A stretch of 64,000 bases of DNA from positions 52,668,800 through 52,732,799 of the forward strand of contig CM054155.1 in the NCBI GenBank assembly GCA_028751875.1, written 5' to 3'. Below the pieces are notes generated by a model. The model was given only the letters and a program-made list of their open reading frames with translations, did no database searches and was not told the origin of the DNA. Made by a program: the position numbers and the translations under genes. Below, in pieces: positions 1-11,085 of this stretch (the stretch's first letter is position 1; every line of letters starts with the position of its first letter). The stretch comes from Rapana venosa (taxonomy: Eukaryota; Mollusca; Gastropoda; Neogastropoda; Muricidae).

Positions 1-599
1 GTAAACAAAACAAGGAAAAAGAAAAGAAATTTGAAATGGACATTTTTTACAAGAATTAATTCCCTATTGAACCAACAATCTTGTTCAATATGTTTTTATT
101 TGCTCTGTTATGAAATGTTCTAGACAATGTTATTTGTAGTTTCTGAGGACAGTTACCATTGACACCTTCCGTAGCTCTCAAAAACACGCACACCTATCCC
201 CCCCCCCCCAACACACACACACGAGGTATACTACACTCACTCATGAAAAATACCACATATGGAAGCCAACGAATAAATAAGAGCTGTTTTACCTTATGTT
301 GTATCTTATACTTTTGTAACACTACCACCCACAATTTCATATGTACCAAACCTAGTAAATACATAATGTCTATATGACATACAGTCTTACAGAGCAACAT
401 TATCATCATCAAACATGTATTTGTAGAGGCAATATAAAGTTCCGTTTCATAACCTGTTTTTAAATATTTCTTAAACGTGGTGAAGAAAGGGTGAGCATCT
501 TTAACCTTAGATTTGTAAATGAAAAACTTTGCATATAATACAATTCATTTAAAAAAAAATGTTTTGACATAGTTATCTTGTTCAAAACGCACAATCTTT
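1..599. other. no gene recognised; short C-run and CA tract
   Basis: This AT-rich stretch holds no recognisable coding sequence. A short poly-C run next to a CA tract lies near 199-226. The two overlapping short open frames near 159-412 are antisense to one another and have no recognisable motif. Confidence 0.6.
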
Positions 600-629
600 T
601 CATTTAAAGATATGGACATAGCTTCCCTG

Positions 630-740
630 CTGCTGCTTGTTGAAACTCCTGCCCAAATGTTTGCGTTGCTGGGCAATGCCAGAACAAATGACTGATACCA
701 TCTCTTTCATCTTTGCAGAACGTACATAAGTCGTCAGTTA
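630..740 (-). pseudogene. C-terminal Cys/His knuckle of Tx1-like LINE
   Basis: The minus strand reads LCTFCKDERDGISHLFWHCP, a CxxC...HxxxxC knuckle that typically closes Tx1/L1-type ORF2 proteins. It marks the 3' end of the coding part. The region 740-1590 between it and the RT active site is frame-broken thumb and connection sequence. Confidence 0.75.
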
Positions 741-1589
741 CTACACCCATTTTATGTAAAACAATGTTTGTTGCCAGCACTCTGTAGATAAATCTGAGCT
801 GGAACCATTTTAGTTTTATCTCTAATCTGTTTTATTTTCTTGATGTTTTTAACAAATTGGTTTTCATGGCCAATTTTTCGTCCCATTTGTCACAGCAATT
901 TGGTTTCAAAGAGTCTGAACTTAAAATATCATAATATAACCTTACACCTTCACCTGAAGAATATATAGTTCTCAATATTTTAGGCAAAGGTTGTACTCCA
1001 CTACCATTTGGTGCAAGCCTATTTTTTTCAGAAAATGTTGTATTGCTTGTACAATTCCTGTATAGATAATAAAATTTGTGTTTATACTGTATTTGTTTTT
1101 GAACTGTTAAAACGACAGATACTCGGCTTTGCCATTCATAATATGACCTATCTGAAACACCTCTTTATCTATCCAATTTTTATGAAATATTGGTTTTTTC
1201 TAACTTTGATATTGTGATTGCAGAAAATGGGTTCTGAAGGAATGTCATTGGATTCACAGCTTTGTTATCTCCCAAACTGTCTGTACGCAGACAAGACATC
1301 TTTCCAAAACATATTTAGACGTGTTTTATCGAATTCTGGTTCACCTCCTACCTTATCACTTAAAGAGATCTTTGGATATATGCTAGCATCATACTTTTCC
1401 ACTTATGACTGCTTGTTTTTAGCTTTCTTGCACCGCCACATGCGCGTCCTCAGATGAGCTACAGGATTTCATCGTCATCTTTGGCAACGAAGGACTACCT
1501 GGCTGACTGACCCAACCATACAGCAACTGTTTTTCCATATTCACTAATAACCTTTCCAAAACATTCTACAGTTCTTACAGTTTCTTCAA

Positions 1590-2790
1590 ATGAAGTCTTA
1601 TTGCCATCTAGAAAATGTCCGTGTCATCGGCATACTGAGAAATCTTTATTTCTGTTTCATCTATTTTAATTCCTTTGATCTGTTTATTTTCTTTGATCAT
1701 GATACTAAGAATTTCAACACAGAGAATGAACAAGTATGGTGATATTGGATTCCCTTGTCGACATCCACGGCTGATATTAAACCACGGAGATATCTTTCCA
1801 TTTACTAATACTGCTGATTTTATACCGGTATAAAAGGTGGAGGTCCATCTTCAAATTTCATAGCCAAATCCAAAGGCATCAAGAACTTTGAACATGAACT
1901 TCCAGTCTACCGAGTCGAAAGCTTTTCCAAAGTCAAGGCATAGAAGTAATTCGGGAATATCATGACTTTTTGTGTAATTGATAAGGTAAAAAATGAGCCG
2001 TAGATTATCACCAATAAGGTAAAAAATGAGCCGTAGATTATCACCAATAAAACGACTGGACATAAAGCCAGTTTGTTCCTTGCTGACCATAGGGGGAAGG
2101 ATACCTTTGATTCTATTAGCAATACATGTAGATGCTATTTTGTATACAGTATTGAGAAGGGAAATAGGTCTCCAGTTGTTTATGAAATGTGTTGGTTTGT
2201 TTTCTTTAGTTAGATATATGATTATGCCTTCTTTTTGTGTTGATGATAATTCCCCTTTTCTAAACCCTTTGTTTAGTGATCTAATGACCAAAGGACCCAG
2301 CTCTAGCCAGAAAACCTTGAAGAATTCTGCCGAAAATCCATCTGTTCCCGGACTCTTGTTATTTTTAAATTCTTTTTAAAGCATTACGTGCTTCCTCCAA
2401 TGAAATGAGCCCTTCAAGGGATTCCATTTCCTGGGCAGATAACTTTGGTATATTTTCTGTATTTACTAAATTGGTTACCTCCTTCTCATACAATTTTCTC
2501 TGCATATATAGCTTTTCATAAAAGATTTTTTACATTTTCTAGCATTCTGTTTGTTTTATATGTTTCTTCTCCATTGTCTAGAATTAATTTAATAATGTGT
2601 TTACTGGTATAATTTCTCTTTTCAAGATTGCAAAAGTATCTTGTAACTTTTTCCCCGTCTGCAACCCATCTGGCTTTTGATTGGAGTAGTACGCCCCTCA
2701 TCTTATGTTCTCTAATAGCAATCAGTGCCTGATTATCACTCTCCAACAGCTGAATCTCGTGCTCTGTTAAGGTCACTTTCTTTTCCAAGA
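1590..2790 (-). pseudogene. linker and reverse transcriptase domain of Tx1-like LINE
   Basis: The linker at 2788-2516 ends in a KARW...YFCNLEKRN block typical of Tx1/L1 ORF2. RT motifs follow: NWRPISLLNTVYKI, then DFGKAFDSVDW near 1920, then RGCRQGNPISPYLF near 1765, and the catalytic box YADD at 1634-1623. About 30 bp are tandemly duplicated at 1985-2045, repeating the NLRLIFYLI segment. Frame changes occur between linker and RT and after 1851. The polymerase fold is recognisable but not expressible as one protein. Confidence 0.88.
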
Positions 2791-3059
2791 TCTCAATGCT
2801 TTGTTCTAAACGGTTTTGTTGTTCTTTCTTTTTTTCCTTCTGTTAAGCATAAGCTATTGTTTTTGTTCTTACCTCCATTAGCACGAGATCTAGCAGCAGT
2901 TGGTCAAAAATAGTGAAATGAATGTCGGATTTAGGCATAGCAGCTATGTTGTTTTTATCATAAGGTGATGCTGCATATTCAACTATAATTTTTTCAATAA
3001 GGTTGTTAATTATGTTTAGAAATTGTTTATCCTTTAGCAGTGAGGAATTAAATTTCCAA

Positions 3060-3775
3060 AAGGAGCTGCAAGTGTAAGGTAATCATGGAATGGTCTGTTC
3101 TGTACCCAGGCTTCATGTCGGTTTCCCTGACAGAAGTCGAGAGTAGATCTGATATGAGGAAAAAATCCAATCTGCTTTGCTCATATGGAGTATTTCTACG
3201 CCAGGCGTAACGCCTCGTTTCTGGGTTAAGTCACGCCAAATGTCTAATAAGTGAAGAGAGCCCATTATATTTTCAACTTGTTCTTTTGCCTTGATATTAT
3301 TGCAATATTTGTAATTATAATAGTCCCTATTAAAATCCAATACAAATTTCCAATCTCCAGCTATAAGGATGTGATCGTAATCATAACTTTTAATCTGCTC
3401 TTGTAGTTCTGCATAAAATTCAGGATGATCCCGGTTAGGACAGTACATACTAACAATAAGAAAGTTTTTATTGAACATTCTCTTGGAGACAAAAATGTAG
3501 TTGCCGTTCAGATCTTTGAACACTTTCTTAACTTCAAATTCAAAATTGTTAATGGACAGAACTGGACTCCTCTAGCATTTGAATTAAAGGATACAAAAAC
3601 TTAAATCTCCATTCGGTGTGAATGCAATTCTCAATTTTGGTGTCAAAGTGTGTATCTTGCAATAGGTATATAGAGTGTGCTTTTTCCGTAAGAAATGAAA
3701 GACGTCTCTTCTCTTTTGGAAGTTGCCCAAGCCTTGACAATTCATTGACATAATTTTCACGGATAGATTTTCCAT
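3060..3775 (-). pseudogene. AP-like endonuclease domain of Tx1-like LINE
   Basis: The domain nicks target DNA to prime reverse transcription. The N-terminal NCQGL signature lies near 3745, and a QDTHF block follows near 3650 in a shifted frame. The catalytic GDWN block reads AGDWKFVLD near 3350, so the usual Asn is replaced by Lys. The terminal TDHS block is near 3095. At least one frameshift lies between 3740 and 3650, with another break before 3523. The frameshifts and the Asn-to-Lys change indicate inactivity. Confidence 0.85.
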
Positions 3776-3794
3776 TCTAAATGTTCTTCAACAC

Positions 3795-4460
3795 GTGTAC
3801 CACATGCCGAAATGTCATGAACCAAATGCAAAAAACCCAGTCTGGTCAAATGACCATTCCTTTTTCCTCATTTCCCTTTGGGTGACATGGGCAGCATCAC
3901 AAGTGCACACATACATGAGCGAGGCTAGAGTTTCATCCAGTAACCAGGAAAATACATTCATACATGCCTTACTAATAAACACGAACCTGACATGCATCAT
4001 ACACGCAAAAGAAAACAGAATGAAGTGATTCCCTTTAGACTGATGGTAACAGGCAAGCCAACTGACAACGCTGTGCAAATCCACTAGTGCCTGCCTACGG
4101 ATTCCTAACCATGTAATTCAGAATTAACAATATATGTACCAACAACCAACAACCTTTTGGCAATTTGTTTTGTGTTAATTTGTTTTATTTTCTGGGGGTG
4201 GACTCCATTGTGTTGGCATAATATGAATGCAGAGTGAAAGGTAACAAACATATTCTTTTTTAATTTTTTTATTTTATCTTTTATATCGAGGATAATGGAT
4301 ATTCTTCACGTTGCAAATAGGGAAGAACCTGACTTTGTGTTGAGAGCCCTGAAAATCTGGCCAAAAGTATGCATAAATACTAAAAGGGTAAAGATAAAAT
4401 AAAATAAAACTGTTTAATCTTCAATGTTATCCTCCTTTAAAACTTTATTTACGTATCTAT
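3795..4460. other. no gene recognised
   Basis: Two antisense open frames overlap at 3795-4084 with no recognisable motif. The rest is AT-rich, with a T-rich run near 4255-4285. Confidence 0.5.
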
Positions 4461-4463
4461 TCG

Positions 4464-4808
4464 TTTATTTACAGGATAATTGAAAACACACCCATGTGCT
4501 ATTTTTTTTACATCTAGTCCCCATGTGCATGGGGTTTTGTAAATGTTTTCATTGTTCTCACACGCACAACTGGCCAATTCTTTACCAGAGGCAGCCACAG
4601 GTTTTTAAGTGTGTGCAATGTCTGCGTGTGTACGCCTATAGGGCATCAATTTATAATCTCATCCAAAGGACTTTCGGGAAAGTGGAGTCAGCACTAACTC
4701 CAGGGGGAAAATCATCTTGGACGGGCATCTGGGTGGTGGCTGAAACCTGGGCTCAAACCCAGGCTATCCAATGACGAGCATTAGGCACAAAGCTTCAGCC
4801 ACCACATA
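4464..4808 (-). mobile_element. tRNA-derived core-domain SINE, copy 1
   Basis: The minus strand starts with a tRNA-like head with a B-box-like GGGTTTGAGCC near 4758. It continues through a body containing AGTCCTTTGGATGAGA-TTATAAAT near 4660-4680, and ends in a conserved tail (CATGTGC...GATAAT) near 4466-4500. The same head-core-tail order recurs at 5405-5716, 11985-12345 and, in part, elsewhere in this window. The core resembles conserved SINE central domains known from molluscs and other animals; that assignment is tentative. Confidence 0.75.
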
Positions 4809-4993
4809 CCAGTGTTACCTTTAGAGATGTGCACGGTGCCAGAAAGCGTGATGGTAGAAGTGAAGAGTGCAGTCTTATCTCAAGGGTTCAGACCAAGTTG
4901 GACCTCATCAACCTGAAACCATCTTTCATGAAGTAATAATAATACCATGGGCACTGAATGATACTTCATAAAGTTGCAGCCGAGAGAAGCATG

Positions 4994-4996
<3 letters not shown>

Positions 4997-5087
<91 letters not shown>

Positions 5088-5240
5088 GAAACAGAGACAG
5101 AGAGACAGACAGAGAGACAGACAGACATATACACACACAGACAGACTGACAGGCACGTAGACAGACGGAGACTGAGATCGACAGACAGAGGCAGAATGAC
5201 AGAGAGAGACAGTGGCAGGACGGCAGAGACAGAGAAACAA
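4997..5240. repeat. (GA)n microsatellite grading into degenerate ACAG repeat
   Basis: A pure GA tract of roughly 85-95 bp runs from about 4997. It is followed by imperfect GACAGACA-type repeats to about 5240. Open frames here on both strands are low-complexity by-products. Confidence 0.95.
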
Positions 5241-5260
5241 ATGGATAACAATGTAACAGC

Positions 5261-5316
<56 letters not shown>

Positions 5317-5327
5317 AACAAAACAAC

Positions 5328-5392
<65 letters not shown>
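5261..5392. repeat. (CA)n microsatellite, interrupted
   Basis: Two long CA runs are separated by AAACAAACAAAACAACAA. The tract ends directly at the SINE 5' flank near 5393. Confidence 0.95.
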
Positions 5393-5394
<2 letters not shown>

Positions 5395-5404
5395 CTATGA
5401 AGCC

Positions 5405-5716
5405 ATGAGTGTTGCGCTTTGCGCTCTTGATCTATTGACTCAGGTTTGAATCCCGTTCAAAGAGATATTTTTCCCTGGAGTTAACATCAGTGCCGAATCC
5501 AATCCCCTTAAAAGTCCCTTGGATGAGACTATAAACCGAGGTCCCATTGGGGAACGCACTCAGAACATTTTGCGCACACGTTAAATCCTGCCCACTTTTC
5601 GGAACACTAAGCCACTGTATGCCGGTGGGAAATAATGAAAATATTTTCAAAACTGCATGCACACGGGGGCTAGATGTAAAAAGCACGAGTGTTTTTTCTA
5701 TTAACCTCAAAATAAA
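5405..5716 (+). mobile_element. tRNA-derived core-domain SINE, copy 2
   Basis: The tRNA-like head has the B-box-like GGTTTGAATCC at about 5443. The core reads TTGGATGAGACTATAAACC near 5519, and the tail contains AAAACTGCATGCACACGGGGG. It lies between CTATGAAGCC at about 5395 and a series of the same motif from 5730, so the 19-bp minisatellite unit sits on both sides. Confidence 0.82.
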
Positions 5717-5725
5717 AGAATGAAA

Positions 5726-6050
5726 ATGAACATGAAGCCCTGATACGTATATGAAGCTCTGGATACATCTATGAAGCTCTGGTACATCTATGAATCCCTG
5801 GTACATTTATGAAGCCCTAGTACATCTATGAAGCCATTTGTACGTCTATGAAGCCCTGGTACATCTATGAAGCCCTGGTACATATATGAAGCCCTGGTAC
5901 ATCTATGAAGCCTTGGTGCATCTATGAAGCCCTGGTACATCTATGAAGCCCTGGTACATCTATGAAGCCTTGGTGCATCTATGAAGCCTTGGTGCATCTA
6001 TGAAGCCCTGGTACATCTATGAAGCCCTGGTACATCTATGAAGCCCTGGG
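5726..6050. repeat. 19-bp minisatellite
   Basis: About 17 tandem copies of a unit close to CTATGAAGCCCTGGTACAT, with a few substitutions such as TTGGTGCAT. The unit also appears once on the other side of the adjacent SINE, near 5395-5406. Confidence 0.93.
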
Positions 6051-6595
6051 CTAATTTCCTGCCACCCATACCACTGCAGTAAACAGAAAACTCCTTCTGT
6101 CTCGGGAGACAATGGCGCCATCTTCTTCTTTGGTCACTTTAGTCTTGTTTAAAGCAACATCTGTAGTGGCTAAGCAGACCAATCCATACGTACGTGACAG
6201 TCTCTGCCATAGTTGTTGAGAATAAACTTGCACGCCAGTCTGATGTCCTGCTTTTGCTGTCACTTCTTCCCGCAGCTTCTTTTTTCAGTGTATTGGGAGC
6301 TCTTTTTTGCTTTTCTCTGCAAATACTCTCACGTATTGCTCTCCTCTACCTACTGCAAAATTCCTGCAAGTGCTTCCCGGCTGTCAGAGTTTATGCCTGG
6401 TTTTGATGTTACGTTTGCAGGCATCCTTGAAGAGTAGTCCTGGAAGTCGTGAAAGACGTGTCCAGCAGCTAGTTCACCACACAGGATGTCCTTGGGAATG
6501 TATTTATCCTTTTTACAGTGCACATGGCAAATTCAGCGAAGTTGGACTTGTCAAAGGTTGTGAGGAAGCTTAGCCACATCCCCACCCCCTATACC
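6051..6595 (-). mobile_element. 3' fragment of an RTE-like LINE (C-terminus)
   Basis: On the minus strand a segment near 6500 reads YIPKDILCGELAAG, like the (R)IPKDILYGEL block of RTE-type C-termini. A later segment near 6190 reads YGRDCHVRMD, like the terminal GRDCHSRIGL zinc-finger block. Frames are broken between them and no RT core is present, so this is a 5'-truncated remnant. Family placement rests on these two motifs only. Confidence 0.6.
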
Positions 6596-6810
6596 TGTGA
6601 AAAAAAGATTATTTTTAATTCGTGTGCTAAAAGCTTTTTATATTCGTAAACGGAACTCCAGTTTATTGTCTCATTTAAAATGCTGAGAGGGAATGCAGTC
6701 ACAACCAATCTTCATTCTGACCTTCCTCCCCTCCCCCTCTTCGCTCCCCCCTCCCCTCTATCCCTTTCTTTCAAGTGGGGAACTAAGGAACAGCTTGAGC
6801 ATGATACCTA

Positions 6811-6827
6811 AAAGGTGAGAGAGAGAA

Positions 6828-6895
<68 letters not shown>
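6811..6895. repeat. (GA)n microsatellite
   Basis: A nearly pure GA tract with one early interruption (AAACGGA). Flanks at 6600-6810 and 6900-7297 show no gene. Confidence 0.95.
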
Positions 6896-6899
<4 letters not shown>

Positions 6900-7295
6900 T
6901 TTATAACACTTAAATGCTTTAACAATTTATAGTCTTTGCCCAAATAGGCCTTCTACTAAAGGGGGGTAACACAAATATCTTTTGTAAAACAGTAATTACT
7001 ATTAGTTATATACGTGATCAGTACACTTAAGTTTGGCGAAAAAGGAAAGATGCATCCACTTAAAAACTGTTTAGAACATAAAATTGGCGTCTATGCAGTT
7101 ACAAATCACATAGTACATACACAGAAAAGAAAAAATTCAAACTGAAATGCAGTAGCAACTTTCGAATCGATCACCCATTTAAAATCTATGTGATAATATC
7201 AAACTTTTGTAAATCTGCTTTCTCGAGAATGCATTGCTCTTCGAAATGACCATACCATTACAAATCGATACAATTGGTGCTGATATGGCTTTGTC

Positions 7296-7297
<2 letters not shown>
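6896..7297. other. no gene recognised
   Basis: AT-rich sequence between two GA microsatellites, with no recognisable motif. The segment AACACAAATATCTTTTGTAA near 6968 resembles 12817-12836, which also sits beside a microsatellite. Confidence 0.5.

Positions 7298-7387
<90 letters not shown>
7298..7387. repeat. (GA)n microsatellite
   Basis: A pure GA tract of about 90 bp just downstream, in element orientation, of the 3' end of the minus-strand LINE at 7465-11700. Confidence 0.95.
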
Positions 7388-7389
<2 letters not shown>

Positions 7390-7464
7390 CCAATATTTAT
7401 TCATAAAGGCCATAGCTCCTTAGAAGGGGGTTGTACAAGACAATGTTGACAAGACATATCCACA

Positions 7465-8570
7465 TTAATAATTTGTTACACACTCACTTCGCCTTTTAAA
7501 TGCTTTGTACAAATATATGCTTAATCTCTTAACAGTAGTTTCATTTGTTGCTGACATTAACAATATAAGTTTAAACAGACATGGATACCTGAAATATTTT
7601 CCTGGAATAAATTGTTCTCTAATAACTTTTAATTCTGGACAAGAAAGTACAAAATGAACCTCATCTTCTTTTGAATCCTTACACAATGGACATATTAAAG
7701 CTCTACCATATGATTTACTATAGCGTTTTGAATGGACAAATATATCCGAAATTCCGAATCTGAATTTGGTTATGATACGTTTTCTTTGTCTATCAATATT
7801 CACAGACATGTAGGTTGGTATACAATTAATATTTGTGAACAGTCTATACAAATTAAATCTATCACTATTTTGAACATGAAATTCCAATTCTGCCATCGGC
7901 ATTTAACCAGCCTCTCTCTAAAAATACGAATAAAGTTTTTTTTACATCTTCAACACCTTGATTTATCCAAACAAATCCAAAACCATATTCAAACAATTTC
8001 ATTCTTACAATTGATAGCAAGTTTCTTTTGCACCTATTATCCAAGTCCAACAGCATCTTATAAGCTTAAAAGGTAGTCTATGTATATCCATCTGTGTTAG
8101 TTTTAACCAATATCTAATACATTTAACCGCAGAAAGTATCATTAATGGATATCTAGCTTTTTCACCATATGCAAGGTCATTGGGTGTGTGGAGATACTCC
8201 AAGAAATTTCTTTAATGCAACAAATGAACTTTTTTACAGTGCATCAAGCCCCCAATTTTCAGATCCATCCAAAAGAGCAGGCTGAATTTGAGTATAAAAT
8301 ATTTTCAAAAGCAATGTAAGAGGTTCATTGTTTAATGAGGCGAGTTTCTTCATTATACTAAACAACGTGCATTTGGCTCTACTTGCAAGATCGCTGCATG
8401 CAAAATTAAAACTCAAACGTGTAGAAAAATAAATACCCAAATATTTATACACATTTACTATAGGCATCAAAACGTCTTCATATGTCCATCTTTTTCTTTC
8501 GGAAAGATAGCCCCCCTTTCTAAATATAACAATGTTGCTTTTTGCCACATTTACTTTCAGTTGCAAAGAA
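7465..8570 (-). pseudogene. LINE C-terminal region with zinc knuckle
   Basis: Downstream of the RT box the minus strand gives VNVYKYLGIYFSTRLSF (RT motif E region, near 8440). It continues through a frame-broken thumb and the knuckle CPLCKDSKEDEVHFVLSCPE near 7690. The coding part ends with ECVTNY and a stop at about 7465, just before the GA tract. Confidence 0.8.
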
Positions 8571-8599
8571 ACAGCAGCTTTCTGTAAATGTTCAGCTGT

Positions 8600-9990
8600 G
8601 TTTGCAACTCAACCACTGTTTCTGACATCAAGACAACATCGTCGGCAAGCAAAAGAATGAAAACTTCTATAAGATCATTAGTAAAAGTGGCACAATGACG
8701 CCTAGAATTTATGACTTCTTATGTTAATTCATTTATAAACATAGAAAACAGAATTGGACTACAAATATCACCTTGCTTCACACTAGTTTTACAGTCAATA
8801 TTATCAGTTAAGCCAGCTCCAGATCGTACTCTTGCTTTAACAGAATCATACATGCTTAATATACATTTATACATTTTATTACGAATACCATTTTTAAACA
8901 AAACAGGCCAGAGTAGGCTTCTGTTGATGGAGTCAAATGCCTCCTCAAAATCAATAAAGGCAACATACAAGTTACAATTTTGACTAAACTGTTTCTGAAT
9001 AAATGCCATCAAAGTAAAGATGTGGTCAATAGTTGAGTAGTTTTTCTTGAATCCTGCTTGATATTCGCCAGTTAATTCATTCTCTTCTTCCCACTCCTGT
9101 AATCTTCTATTGGTAATAGCAACAACATCACATAAAGAAATACCTCTATAATTACTTGGATATTTGGCATTACCTTTCTTTTATAAAGGAATAACAATAG
9201 ATTCTGACCAACTTTCTGGATATATACCTTTGTCAAACAAAGTATTGAAAAAGTTAACTAGAAAGTCTACAATAAAATTTGAGTCGCAAGCAAATTTTAG
9301 AATTTCACTTACAATGCCATTTGGGCAAGCAGCTTTACCCTTTTTCAATCTTCTTAAAGCTAACAACATTTTTTCTCTTGAGATGCGCTGGTTTAAGTAA
9401 TCAGAGGCATAATCATGATGATTTTCATCAACTTGGTATGTCAAATGATTGTCTTTGTCTATATTTCGTTCAAGTAACTCTGTAAAGTGCTGAAACCACA
9501 TATCTATACTAAAATTGTTTGTTGGGCGTTTCCTACTTTGAACTTTTCTGTTTATAACATTCCAAAATTCTTTCTGATCATCAATTGAATTTATCAATGT
9601 AGTTAGTAAAGATTTGTCAAAGTCATTTTTCTTTCATTTCAATAGATTTTTATACTCTCTCCTAGCTTTACAAAAGGAATCACGATTAACTGTAGATGGC
9701 ACACGGCGATAGTTCCTTAATAATTTGCGGACACTTCTTTTACTAGTAAGACATTCCATGTCATACCAGTCATCTTCTTCAACAGTTTTACCCCCACCCA
9801 AGCGTATCTGCTTCTTCATACATTCTGCTGCTTTCTTTAAACAGAAATTGAATATTTTCAATGCTTCATTAATATCAACATCAATCAGTGTGTTTGCTTT
9901 TTCTATATGATATAGTATTTCCTGTGAGTCAATCATTGCAGAAAACACATCACTGTAGGAATCATTCCAAACAAACTTTTCTACCATGCA
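8600..9990 (-). pseudogene. LINE linker and reverse transcriptase
   Basis: The linker (9987-9634) holds DWYDMECLTSKRSVRKLL. The RT begins with RRLKKGKAACPNGIVSEILK near 9330, followed by YPESWSESIVIPL near 9200. VAFIDFEEAFDSINRSLLW is near 8940 and TSVKQGDICSPILFSMFINEL near 8760. The active-site box is LADD at 8649-8638. Frames change at about 9620, 9180 and 8719. Confidence 0.88.
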
Positions 9991-10033
9991 TGCAGAGTTA
10001 CTTTCCTGTATACCAGTCTATCAACAAACGCTT

Positions 10034-10400
10034 TCATGTGTAATTCAGCAGGCATATGGTCAGACTGAACTTGATCAGAAACAAGCAATTCACAACTGGT
10101 AGCAGCTCAGCAAAAAGATCACATGACATAAAAAAATAATTCAGGCTACTTCCACTTTCACGTATGTACGTGTAGCAACCCTTGAGGTCGCCTTCACACA
10201 TACCGTTTAGAATACACAAACGCAAATCAGGACACATATTGATCAGTAGCTTTCCATAGTTATTCAGCTCAGTGTCTCCAGAATTTCTATCACAATAGAA
10301 AGGACCACTTAGATACATGTCATCGAGTGTGTATGTAGCTTCTTCGAAATCATTTGACATATTTGAATTTTTACTGTTTAAGTCACCACTTAACAAAACA
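10034..10400 (-). pseudogene. LINE endonuclease, C-terminal half
   Basis: It opens with LSGDLNSKNSN, the GDxN catalytic block, and continues through ELNNYGKLLINMCPDLRLCILNG and a YTYIRESGSSLNYFFMS segment. The conserved Asp of the S..D block reads Asn. The central endonuclease (between the SDKD block and GDLN) is missing, a deletion of perhaps 150-200 bp near 10395. Confidence 0.75.
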
Positions 10401-11085
10401 AAAACATCATTTTAACTAAGCAAACAAAGTGAAACTTACATACAAAAGGCACACAATCCTTATCAGACAGTTTGTACAGGAGACCATTTACGTTCCAGTG
10501 AAGAAAAAAAAGTTGTTTCAGTTTATTATAGTCATCAACACAAAAGGATTGATCAACATCATTAGACAAAGGAGAAGGACACACATTTTCACAAGGCACT
10601 CTCTCTTCTTCACTGTTTACATTCTCAAGATAAAAAGAAACAGGTGACGGAAGTAAACCATCCTCAAAAATCACGGACTGGGAGTCTAGTTCACGTGCAA
10701 TGCTACTGGCATTACTGCACGGCAATAACATTACGGGTGTCGACCCATTGTGGTTGTCCCCTACATGTGAAATTCCACAAGTTTCTGTACTCACTGTGTA
10801 GTGTTTCCCATCAACACGAAGATGGTTGAACACCAGAGTAGCGCGCTTGCCATCACTCCTGGCTTTCTTCATGTGGGGTGTCAGCTTTTTCCTGATGTCC
10901 CTCACTCTGGCAGAAAAGTCCTCCCCCAATGAAGACGTCCGCCCCTTGCAGTTTGCACTTGGCTTTCAGGACTTCTACTTTCTGCTTGTAGAAGACGCAC
11001 CTTGCGATGACTGGGGAGTCTGGCTTTGAGTTCAGACGGTGGACCCTATCAAAGTCAATGTCATGCGCTAACTCAAGTTTGTCAG
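10400..11085 (-). pseudogene. LINE ORF1 RRM/C-terminal region joined in frame to endonuclease start
   Basis: After the frameshift near 11085 the minus strand encodes FDRVHRL..KPDSPVIARC, a classic RRM-type ORF1 block. GEDFSARVRDIRKKL then resembles the C-terminal domain of LINE ORF1 proteins. A second frameshift lies in a G-run near 10925. From 10929 one frame runs 179 codons through a Ser/Asn/Asp-rich linker into FFLHWNVNGLLYKLSDKDC, the start of an APE endonuclease. ORF1 and the enzyme part therefore appear to be one polyprotein, as in some single-ORF LINEs. Confidence 0.75.

Larger units (their letters stand above)
600..3780 (-). mobile_element. Tx1/L1-like non-LTR retrotransposon (LINE), decayed ORF2
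   Basis: Read on the minus strand, the pieces come in the order of a LINE ORF2: an APE-type endonuclease start (NCQGLGNFQKRRDVFHFL, near 3750), the rest of the endonuclease, a linker ending KARW..GEKVTRYFCNLEK, the reverse transcriptase, and a C-terminal Cys/His knuckle. The style (NWRPISLLNTVYKI, GCRQGNPISPYLF) matches the Tx1/L1 group from my knowledge of the family. Frameshifts and stops break it into at least five frames, so it is dead. No ORF1 is visible upstream of 3780. A related copy is at 49.9-51.06 kb and an RT/C-terminal fragment at 17.2-19.35 kb. Confidence 0.88.

Noticed and set aside
3795..4084. Small protein-coding gene
   Set aside because: Overlapping antisense frames of similar length with no motif or splice context.
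4958..5408. Long Glu/Arg, Leu/Ser, His/Thr and Cys/Val open frames
   Set aside because: Pure products of GA and CA microsatellites; the same applies near 6.8, 7.3, 12.4, 14.2, 52.1 and 59.7 kb.
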